Source of the DNA: Diploscapter coronatus
Taxonomy: Eukaryota > Nematoda > Chromadorea > Rhabditida > Rhabditidae
Direction: 5' to 3'
DNA length: 64,000 bases
Assembly: GCA_964036155.1 (NCBI GenBank)
Contig: OZ038422.1
Span: forward strand, 29,101,201 to 29,165,200
The notes under the pieces are model-generated. The model was not told where the DNA came from. It saw only the letters and a program-made list of their open reading frames with translations, and searched no databases. Each line of letters starts with the position of its first letter. Position 1 is the stretch's first letter. The position numbers and the translations under genes were made by a program. Below are positions 46,801 to 58,800 of the stretch, in pieces.

Positions 46801-49800
46801 CCCCTGACGTCATTAGTAAGAAACTACGACGCCAAGGAGTTCAGAGACAGGACACTACAAAATCAGAAAGGTGCGCATTTTTTTAGTTTTCCATAATTAA
46901 ATAAATAGATTGAGCGAAAGAGATATTGAAATGGGATAAAATGCAATTTTATGGGCATTTTCTTGAAACATAATTTATTTACAGAGCCTGAATTTTGATA
47001 GAAATCATATTGGGCTGAACGATTAAAAGTATCCTCAGAATCATTTGAAAGCATTTTTTGAAACGTAAATCGAAGATTTCGAATTCTTACCAAAATATTA
47101 AATTAGGTTTGTTACTAACTGTTAACTGTAGTTGGTTTTTGATGATAGCAAAGTATTATTTTTGAAACATAATCCAAACATTTTCTGGTTTGCTGTGTTC
47201 AAAGCTTACATTTTGAAAATTCTACATTTCATGTTCTATAATTGCGAAACGTCTCGATTAGCCTCGCCTCCTAAATTAAACGACTGGCATGTAGATCCGT
47301 TTTTTCATGCGTTGCCCGAACCTGAATCGCAAGCGCTCATTTTCAGATTAGAAATGGTCAAGAAACGAAGGAAAGGATGAAAAGAGAATGAATAAATTCT
47401 ACTTTCACGCCAAATTCTTTTCTTGCAGGCCAACTTTATTCCTTGCAAGGCGATAGAATTTTTGAAAATAAAGTCAAATTCCAGAGAAAACAAATTAGAA
47501 ATTTTCGACCATTTTGACGGGAAATATCAGCTGCCAAGTAGAATATGACAAAATATACACCGATAGATTAGGTAAATTAATGAAACTTATATGAGCTTCT
47601 ACAACGCGATGGCCCATTTTAAAATGGGAAAAGTATATAGGAAATGAGAGATTTTGAGTTATGAAGGATAAAAGGCGGTTTACAAAATACATTCAAAGAG
47701 ATAATCCCTTCCCCGATTTGCGCTGTTCCTTTATAGGCCTAGTCTCTATCCGTCTGTCTGACGATTTTGCGTCCGATCGTTTACAAATCGGTTGCTTTCG
47801 CGCAGAGGCAAAACACTTACCACTCACCTCTTACAAGGCCAGTCGAATTCTCACGTAAATTCGGAGATTTGTTTGGAGTTTTCTTTTTTGAGATAGGCTT
47901 CGGAAAATTCTCGTTAGTTCGTAAAAATATCATTTTCAATGACTGTTTCGAAATTTTGACAAACAGCTATATCAGCAGTTTTTTTTCGCAATTTTATGAT
48001 AAGCTACAGGAAATTTCTAATTCATTTGATTAGAAATTTCGCCAATAAAAGTAGTTCCCGATAAATTCTTTACGAAAACTAAATGAAAAATTTCCTGGTA
48101 AGATTTCGAGGCCATTCAATTTTTTAACTACCTTGATTTCTGGTGCATTAGCATCTTTTGATAATTCATTACTAGGTCAAGCGTGCTAACTATCCCGCCG
48201 TCTTGATAATTTGCCTCTTGGCGCTCGAGTTTTTGTTTGCATTTCTCTGGGTCAATAGCTCGCCGAGGAAGACGCTCTTTCGTAGGCGCTAGATTTGACG
48301 CCAATCTTTCAAGTTGGATCAAGCTTAGGGAAAAGTAAATGCCCAAGCCACCTAGATTGAGGAATTTCGTATATCCCTTGATCATCAATACCCGATTAAT
48401 TTTTACCTTTGTAAAATGTATCATTTTAAAACTAAGCTTTGCCCCTATCGATAGCATCATCTTTTCAAAGAAAAATTGATTTTCGTATAATGACTGATGA
48501 TCAGTTTATCTTTGATTAAATTAGCTGATTTTAGGCTTCGACGAAAAACCGACGCCGAACGGTTTTGGGCCCGATTTTCACGGCTACAATTCGGGAGGCC
48601 GATTTTTCGCGCCGGAACCCACTCAGACACTAAATCGGATTCCGAAACCCAAGGTCAAAGAGGTGGTAGTCAGTTTTACGGGGCCGAAAAAGGTATTTTT
48701 AAAATTAGTTTTTGTGTTGGATTAGTATTTTCACAAGGCTCTGGATTTTATAGGCACTCTTGAGCCTGTATTTTAAGATTTTCTAAACATTTGAAAAATC
48801 GATGATTTTGAAATTTTTTGATTCGATTGCGTTTGAAATGGATTGAACAATTTTGAGAAAATTGATTGAGAGTTCAATAATTTTGAAACATTTTTAAAAA
48901 ATAAATTTTGAAAATTTCAGAACTACGACAAGGGCCGTTCGAACGTGGTCTCGTCTCCAAAGATTACTCCGAAAACCCACCAACCAGTGAATTTGAGGCA
49001 GCGAAGTGCGGAGCATCGGTTTCCCTGGGTTAGTTTGGAGTTTTTCAAGCATTAAAAACATCAAATTATCAAATTTGCATTGAAGCTAAGTGAATCAGCA
49101 GACAGTATGGTTGTTTTTAAAATCGTCTTTGAAAGCCAAGAAATTTTTGAAACCTAACTTATCTAATATTTTAAAATTCCAAAGATAGAAGTTCTTTCTT
49201 CTACTAATAAGGAGCTTCCTTACTTTTTTCAAAACTAGCAGCCTTCTCCCGACAATGCTTTCCTGAATCACGATTTCACCACTGAGAGTGTCACCGCTAA
49301 CGCTTCCTCTAAGCCAACACTTTATGGAAACAAAAATGAGTCAAGCCTTTTAGAGAAAGAGAAAAGGAAGAAAAACTTACTCTTTAGCAAAATAATAGTT
49401 TAGTTAGAAATTTCTTCCAACTGAAATTTACGTTTTCAAGGGTTATTTAAATAGGATCAGAGTGAAATTTTACTACATTTTGGATAATTTCACCCGTTTT
49501 CATAGCCTGAAAATAGTATAAATAAGAAAATGGAACCTGCCAAACCTTTCTGATAAGCCTAATAAGAAAGGGGCTTTCTAAAGAATACCACTTTTACTTT
49601 ATCACTATACATTTGGGAAATTATCGAGTAGCGCTATTTTTCTTATCACCCTTTGTTACGCTAGCTATTGTCTAGCGTTACTTTTGATCATTATGACACT
49701 AGGGTTTTACCCTAACCATCAGTTTTACACTTGGACTATTATATCAGAAAATGTAATGTATAGGTCATCTAAATGTCCAGAAGATTTACTTTCGATATCT

Positions 49801-52800
49801 CTAGTTTATCAGCTTTTTCTTGATCTGAGATATGATATCTTCCCGCTTTCTTTCTGTTTTTTAGCCTACCACTTCTTTCTACTCTAACACCATTTGTCAT
49901 CAAATGTAACGATAGATCAACCTATAATATGCACTAGTTTTACTTTTTCGATTGGGAAAAACTGTACTTAACCTACCACTTACCCCAGTCAAATATATCA
50001 TTTACGCATAGAATGTACGTGGATTTTTATTGCTCGCAAGGCTATTATACACTCAATTCTCCCCGTCATATTTGATATTTGTTCACGCTCTTTTGAGTCG
50101 ATTCTGATTTTCCCGACCACCACCTTACCGAACAAGGCTAGGCACTTTCCGGAAACGGAAAAAGCGAAAACGACGCACAGGCTCCCGGACTTTTTCTTCA
50201 TTTAGCTGATTGATATTGATCAAGCTTAGGAAAGTTTTGATATTTTTGGATAGGTTTCAAAAGTCTTCAAAATCAAATTATCTTGAACAAATTTTTGATA
50301 TGGTAGGCGAAGATATGGGATTCAAAATTTCGAAATTTAGATTTCTAAAAAATTTTTAAATTGGATAGGTTCCAATTTCCCTGATAATAAAGATTTTTTG
50401 GCTACTTTCAATAGGTGATCCTCACGAGTTCTTTGAAAATTTGCAATTTTGATTTTTTTTTCTAAAACTACTAAACCACAATTGATTCTCGATACGATTC
50501 TATGTTTTTCGATATTTCCTTTGATTCCCCCGAGGCATTTTGTCAATCGAATCTACCACCACGCCCTGAGAATACACATAACAAAACACGAGAAAATAAG
50601 GGTCGAGAAACTTCCGGTTATTGTTATCATTTATTGATTTGCCACGACTTTTTTTTTTTAATATTTATAATATAAAATTATGACCTTCTAGCTATTAGAA
50701 ATAACCCGTCTGAATTAGGTCCAAGAAATTTGTCTTCTTGGAATTCTTCCAATATCTATCGTTTCGAAATCGGAAAAAAATATTGGGATTTTTAAAATTT
50801 CGACATTCCGTCTTTTTACCTTTCATAGGTTTGTCTTTTCTATGCCACATTCTATCATCGTCTCTAGTGATAAACAACCTAGAAAAATGATGAATAACCT
50901 TGTCATAAATCATTCTTTCTACGCTGTTCGGTAGATTTGAATTCGGATAAAACTTTTCTTGTTTACCCCTTTTTATTTGCTTTATTTAAACTCCCAAAAT
51001 TCATTTTCTTATTTCCAACAGTCCATATTTGTCTGTTAATAAAAATTAAAAGCCCTTACATTTATTATTATTTGCCTTGTTTACTCCCAAAACCTATCCA
51101 AGTCGGAAGAATTTTTGAAGGCTTCATCTCGTTCTAGCTATTTTTCCATCTCCCTAATTGGGAAGCGCACTTCATGAAAGATCGATGAAAATCGCAATCG
51201 CCACTAGGCAAAAACAAGCAGAAGCTGGTGAAAATTGTCGTACATTTTAAAATATATACCAGCCGTTATTACCTCTTTATGTTTTAACGTTGGATGAAAA
51301 ATTTGTTAGAAAGGGAAGGTAGAAATACGAAATTTTATGCCAGACGATTTTTATTGATCATGCCTTATTAGGGGACGAGGGATTCGCCAGCAAGGAAAAG
51401 GAGTGCCCAAGGTAGAAACATCAGTTCGAATTATAGCCAACGGATTTGAAACGTCCGATGACGAAGCGATTTTTTATCGCTGAGGAGATTTTTTGAGGAA
51501 TGTTGAAATTTTTTATTTCTTCTTTTTCTCAGAACCCCAAGCTTACATTCTTGAGGCATACCTTTTTCTATGGGGATTTGGTTATTTTATTTTGAAAATT
51601 GCACTTTTCTTGTGCTATCGAATATCAATTTTCTAGCCCCTATCTTGTTTTTTTCTTGAAACATGGCTTCTCCATCTAATATTCTAGATTTTATTTCACA
51701 TAGGCAAGGATTCATTCTATCATAGTCAAATTCCCACCAGTTTACTTCCTATTTTCATGAAAAATACTTTTTTCTTGATCTTTTAAATTCTCTTTGCTAC
51801 CGCTTCCTCGAACTCGTTCTCAAAATTAGCTCCAATTTTGAGTCTGACCTCTTTCTTTCGGACTTGTCTTGGAGTTTTCTCGCTTGAAACTTGACCAAAT
51901 CGTGATTTTGCCCGGATTTCATGGATTTCACGAATTTTTGAGACCAGATGCCCTCGGGCGCGGAAAGATTCGAGTACCCCCCGACATATGGCGATTGGAT
52001 TGCCTCCTTGATTACCGACGAAATTATCATTCCGTTAAACTATCAAGAGTTAGATCAGAAACCGGTAAAGATTTTCTTTATTTTATAAAAGGTATATTCC
52101 TGTAGTGACTCCTAAACATTTGAGCTTATTTATGAAGGTTTTTAAACATCTCTTATTCATTAGTTCAGCAGGAAAGCAAGACTATATAATGAAGAAAATG
52201 ATATCTTTCATAATTTTTTCAACTGTTGAGACTCAAAGCAAATAACATTGAAGCTATTTCTTTGAAAAATCTGAATTTTTCAAGCATTTCCCTGAAACGT
52301 ATCCAAAAGTTTAACTTCTCAAGTTTCGTAGTATCGTAAAATCGTTAAAAAAAACCCATCGCATTAATCATCTAATAGCAAATCGTTTCCGAAAGCCATT
52401 AGCAAATATGAAAATGCACTTTACTTTGATAGTACGATCTTCGAAATTTATGACTCATAAAAATATATTCATATCAAAAGGCTATCCTTTATCAATCCTG
52501 TTTAGGGTACCGTAATTTTTAAGGTTCCTAAATTTCTTGTTTTGAAACTATGATTCAGTACCAATATGCCTATGTTGCTCTATATTTTACCTCTTTTCAC
52601 TCTCTTTATTTCCAACAATCTCTAAAAATTTTGATCAACATAAGTCTCTCGGAATGGCAGTTTTAATATTCCAAAAGTATCGATCAAAAATAGTCATACC
52701 ACGAAAAACCGAGAGAATTCTGGCATTATTAACTTGTGAAATAGCATCGAAACTAGTCGAGAGATTTTTCTAGACCTAGATTTATTTTTTCTAAAAATCT

Positions 52801-55800
52801 AAAATGCATACTTTACTGATAAAAATTGGGGATGATGAAGATATCGGCTTCAATGAAAATACGGTAATTCAAATATTCGAAATTTTATACTTTTAAAGAA
52901 GTTTTAAGAAAAATATATTTTGGACTTGAAATAAGATCCAATTTTTAACATTTGTTTCAGTTGAACCACTCTTCGAATAGCGTGAGCGCGTCTGAATCCT
53001 CAGTTGACGTGAGTCCTTCTGAATCGCTCAACATCAAGCACGAGATACCCAGAGTGCGGATCAATCCTAATCCACAGGTAGGAATTTCATGTTTGAAATA
53101 ACCGAAAAGTTTGTCTTCCTGAAGGCCAGAATTTTTGAAAATAGGACTTTCTTGCAAATTTCTTTTGAAATTCAACTTTAACAAAATAGTTCTCTCAAAT
53201 TCTGATTTTTGTTTTTGTGAAAATAGGATTATTTATTTTTTTAAGTTTATAAATCTTTAGATCAAGCGTCGATCCCGGATTGACTCGGAAGAAGAAATGA
53301 ATCTGGCGATTCACTCCATGACGCTGCCGAGGCACATTGGTCCGCTTTTTTTTTGCTATATTCTAAACGTTTTTAGCATTCACTATTTACTCAAATTTCA
53401 TCCTATCTTTCAAAGTTTTCGAAGCATGACATAAAACTAAAAGAATTCTAGAAACTAAAATTGATATTCAAATTCGAAAAAATGAGATAAAACCTATTTG
53501 CAGGTTTGGTGCATCCCTCCTCCTCTCCACGACGATGGGACCACCACCCACCTCCCTACATGCACCAGTCGGAAATGTCGGCTACTCTGGGCAGAACCCA
53601 ATACGGGCAAATGATGCATGACGATCGGTTGGTTTTTGAAACTCTATTCTTTAATCAAGATCCAACGAATGAGGAATTGTGCTCTAGAAAATTTTCTAGT
53701 TCTTTCTTTTGTCAGTAAAAAAATGTCCACAATAGATTAGTTTCAAAATGATCTAGTGCAACTTGAAATTTGCTAAATATTGACCTAGTTGATAAGAGCA
53801 AACTTATAAAATTCGAAAAAATTAAATAAATCCAATTAGAAAAGCAATTTTAAACACTTTTCAGCCGCTACGCAACAATGGAGTCCCGTGCTCCCAGGAG
53901 ATACGCCAACTCCCAATCCTTCTTCTACGAGCATCAGCCCAACGGGGACTACGATTTCCAAGCGATCGGCCCGCCCCTCGCAAGGAGTCTCTCCAGGAGT
54001 CAGGTCCGTTTATTTTTTTCTGTTTACAGGTTCAAAAAATGAAGGGAGTTAAGAGATTCGGAATGCCTAAAAATAGGCTCATCATAGACTCTTATCTTTG
54101 AAATTCTAAGATTTTTTCGGATGATCTAGTAATTTTTCCAGAAATTTTACCGCACCTTTAATGATTCATGATTTTATCAAATCCATTGATATTTACAATT
54201 CTACTCCTCACTATGCAATTTCACTTTTCTTTCTTTACCAACACTATTTAAACATGCCTCCAACGATGTATGGGGTCTTCCATAAAAATAAGTGATTCAG
54301 AAAGTTCGAAGTATATCTTAGCCTGTTTTCTAGGTCTAGTCTTAAGCACTGAGAGATAGTATGGTTCAGAAATGGCAAGTGGGGATGCTTCATTCCTTCA
54401 TTCATGTATGTTTGTGGAAAGGCAAGGAAGTTAGGGAAAGGCCCCTCCTTAAAACGAAAAAAGCCCTGCGGGTGGACTATCAAAACACCTTCGTTGAGTG
54501 ACTTTCCTTTCGAATGATTTTTAAAGACAGAATTTTTGTATCTTACTTGTGTAAATTTTGTGTCATTTTCGAAAAAAATTTCTATCTAGAATTTTTCAAA
54601 TGGCACTTGTTCTGTGAAGTTTTCTATCAGTATTTAAAAATTTATCAGAAATTGAATTCTCAGAAAAAAATTTCCATTTATGGTAATTTTAACAGTTTTG
54701 AAAATTCAAAAATCGTAATTTTCGATCTCTTTTTCACAGAATTAGTGCTAATGACCAGAAGCTTTCGGAAGCCCATTTCTCTTATTGTTAAATCGGCCTT
54801 TAAAACTAAAAGCAAAGAAAATAACGCTCAAATGTCGATTTCGATGTTCGAAAAACGCTAAGACAAGACAAAACAATTTGTTGGTTTTACGAATAGCGCT
54901 AATTTTAGTCTCTTTGGATTTCTAAATAGCGTTAGCGATGCATTATTTATTACAATTATCTTAATTTTATCGGAATTTTGAAACACATTCTATTTTTGAT
55001 AACAGTTCTTCTGTCTCAGTGATTTTCAATGTATTCATTTTCTAGCTAAAAACTTCGGCGTCTATAAAATTCGGATACTTTTTTCCTAAATAACCTCAAT
55101 TTTCTTGTATGGTTTAATGACTTCTCTCAAATTACTCAGCAAAACCATAACCTAAGGTCAAACTCTTATAACTCTCAAGTAATAATCTACAAATTGTTGC
55201 GAGAAATAGTATATGAGAAAGACTTATGCTTGAAGGGAAATAGGTGAGAAAAATAACTAGGTATAGGTTAGTCGCTCGAAATGAAAAATTGTCTGGGAAT
55301 TTGAGTTCTTTGCTTCTTTTCACTCTAAATTTAAGGCACTATTTCTCCGATTTAAAAAGTGTTTACCGAGCATGTGTATTAGCTAGTCTCGGTAGAATTT
55401 AGAATTACTTACCGAAACTCCTACTGAAGGCGTATTTTACCTAGAATTTAGAGGCCTGAATAATTACTTCAAACTCTTCCTGGACTATTCTTTACCATTT
55501 AGCTAGAAATTTAAAAATTTGTATTCCAGTCGTTTTTCTTCTCTCATCTTTCAATATGCATCTAGAAATTTTCTGGACTTTTCAAACCTAATGAGTAGGT
55601 ACCATAAAAGGAAACACCTGTCTAAAATCTGTTTCTCTGCTTCTTTTCGCTCTCTCACTTTCACTTACTATCTCTCTTTCGTTCCTGGTTGCCATTATTG
55701 TTATGTCCTCACCTTGGTCACTCGTTGATTTTTTGCCTGATTCTTTGAACTCTCTCATTTTATTATGCTCTCTCGCCTTCCTCCATTTTCAATTTTCGTA

Positions 55801-58800
55801 ATCTGGAGATAGGTCCAAGGTTGTTCAGATTCGAAGGTATAGATTTTTGGGGGAAAATTTGAATTTCTGCATTTTTTATTAAAGTCTGGATCTTCTATAG
55901 AAACGTGTATCTTTAAAACATTTCACTTTTTTCAAACTTTGCAAAAAAAATTGCTTATCAAATTAAGCAAAAGCAACATCGATTTGATTTGATTTTTTGA
56001 CAACTATGACGATGTGTGAAAATGGTGTCAAATAGGCGAAACTTCACAGCTATTTTTCACTAAATCGTGAGACAAGTGGATGAAAAACATTATTTTTCAA
56101 TAAAACCAACTTTTCTTATTTTTAAATTTTATTCCTTATTTTTACTGACTATTAGAAAATCTATTAGTCTTTAACTTTCCAAAAATCCGATTTCTATACC
56201 CAATGCCCTTTATCAAATTTATCAGCCTCATGCTCGTGATTTCTTTCTTTCCGCCCTCCAATTCCAAAATGCTATTTCTTTCTGTGATTTCTTTGTTTCG
56301 ACGCCTGGACTCTCTTGCTTCCCTTCTCTATTTCTCCAACCTCTTCATAACCGTATTTGCCCAGAGAGCTCTTCTAATCAATAGACAGAAGAAAGAAAGA
56401 GTGACCCTGATTGACCCTTTATGTTGGACCTTTATTATAATTTTCTTTCCTTCTCAAATTTTCTGTACCATTTCTGAAATCTTATAAAATTTTGCAACTT
56501 TCTTTTTGAATCGATTTTTTAATCTTTTTTTGCAGATTATTTTGAATTTCAAATCTCGAGGAGAGAATTTGTAAAGTTTACGCAAGCACATAGTAAAACT
56601 TTGTTTATTTTGGCTGCAAACCTGCGATATTTTCAGATCTCAAAAATATTCCTAACTTTTTCCAAACAAATTTTAAAAACAAAAAAACCCCGTCGAAATC
56701 GTTTTGAAACGATGATTGCTCAGCTACTTTTTATTTGGGTCATCATTTCACAATTCTATTCAACTCATGTGTGATAGATTTATTATTATAGTAGTGAAGA
56801 AAAGCCGAATTCTTTTACCCCAACCGGTTTTGCGCCTGACTTTTATAATCAGTCGCCAGGGCTTTTACTATTTCTTTTATCTTTTTCTTTATACTCTAAC
56901 GTTTTTCAATGCTATTTCTCCAGTTTATTTTTCTTTTCCACATGCTATTTTTCCGAACCATTACACGATGTTATGTATTTTCAATGGCATTCCTTAGATA
57001 TCTTTCTTTCTGTCTATCTCTTAAAAACTAACACTATCTCACTTCCTCCGACTCTGAAAATCTCTTCGGAAGAGTAGATCTCTAATTGAAGAAAAACTTT
57101 CCCCCATTTACTTTCGATTATCTTTATTTTATCCTTTCATCTTTTATCAGATTTTCTTATTCTAATAGACCTACTTTCACTCTAATAGGTTTTCTGAAAA
57201 CAATCAAACAATTAGCGTCGTCACTACCCTAGAGCCACTAATCTTTTCGATTATTCGAATTAGGGGCTAAGAATCATACCACAGCCGGTTTTATCGTCGA
57301 TTCTTTATCATTGTGGATAAATTAGGCGCTTTATTTTTTCAAGATTGTCCCTAATTTGAAAGTTTTCATTTTTCTTTACTGATTTAAAAGTGAAATTAAT
57401 CTGCCTGATTTTCACTATTATTTATGAAATTTTGAAACCTATTCAAACAGGCGATAATTTATTCATGAATTTCTCATCAAACTCGACGGTTTATTTGCGC
57501 TCGGGAGTAAAACCGTGCCGCACTTTTGCATATGCAAATTTATTTATGCTAATTTTCGCTATAGCTATAGCTAAATTCTGACCGAACGTTTTTGGTCAGT
57601 AGCGCGATATAAACAATTGTTTTATTTTGGAGTTTATAGGAAGATCTAGCAGATGTTTTACGAAAGCTTATAAATCAAATTCATTTCCCTAAGCGAGCAT
57701 TTTAATTTAAGGGAGATTTGCCATGCCATGGCTTGGGACGAACTATATTAATTTTCTCGAATCATGTTTCTGATATTATTGTAACACATCTAAAATACTT
57801 ACGGAAAAGTTATTTGATATTACTAAATTTGTAAAACTATTTTCCTCATATATTTATATCGAGACATCATTTGTAAATATTCATCTCAGAGTTTCTTGAA
57901 ACTTTGACAGAAACGTACAAAAATGATTTGATTTTTTTCTCTGAATCTTTGAAATCTATATCATAAGATCTGTCTCAAACTTTCGCATCCAAATTTTCGA
58001 AACCTATCTAAACAATTCAATTAATTTTTTACAATACAGTAATTCTATACGTACTTGACTTCTTAGCTTTTGTGTTGTTTATCGTTGGAAATTGCGCATT
58101 CTTCTCGAAAGTTAATTCTCCGAATCAACCTATTGACTTTTCTATCTGAATAGGTTTCGATTTTCTAGAAGCTTGAAAAAATCGTTAGTTAAGTGGATCA
58201 AACTATCTGTTTGATGCGTAATAGAGACTATATCCATTGCAAAGTTATATAATACCACTTGAACTTGAAAGCCAAATGAACGAAATGATCCACTAGATAA
58301 TTCTCATATTTGACCCTAAACTTGACATTGACTTTCACATTACTTTCATTGAATTGGAAAGTGAAAGGCTTTAGAATTTATCAGAGTTTTTTTTTCTAGA
58401 TTTATCTTGGACTTCAAACTTTTGGGTTGATATTTTTAAGATTGAGATTTTACGTCTTACAAGGAATGCTCAACATAAGAAACGCGAATTACCGGACGAG
58501 ACCTATATCATTAGAAAGCTTGTTTCAAGAGCAGTGCAATGGTGCCAAGCTTTTGTGCTCATAGGGGGTTTTACGCTGTAAACGAAGAACGCAAAGTTTT
58601 TTACTATAGGCCTGATGTCGCATAGCGCTTCTATCGCTCTTTCTTCGTGATTTCACATGGAATTTCGGAATTTTTTGCTGTACTATGTAGGAATATACCG
58701 TACAATGATGGGAAAAATAAATTTAGGCAAGCTCCTCCACATTTCAAGTACAGGTGGCCCGTTTTCACCCTTATAAATGACATCTTCCGAATAAAATCGT

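Noticed and set aside
48128..48460. 110-codon minus-strand frame in an intron
   Set aside because: The C-terminal half reads somewhat protein-like, but no family, no splice sites and no neighbouring exon support it.
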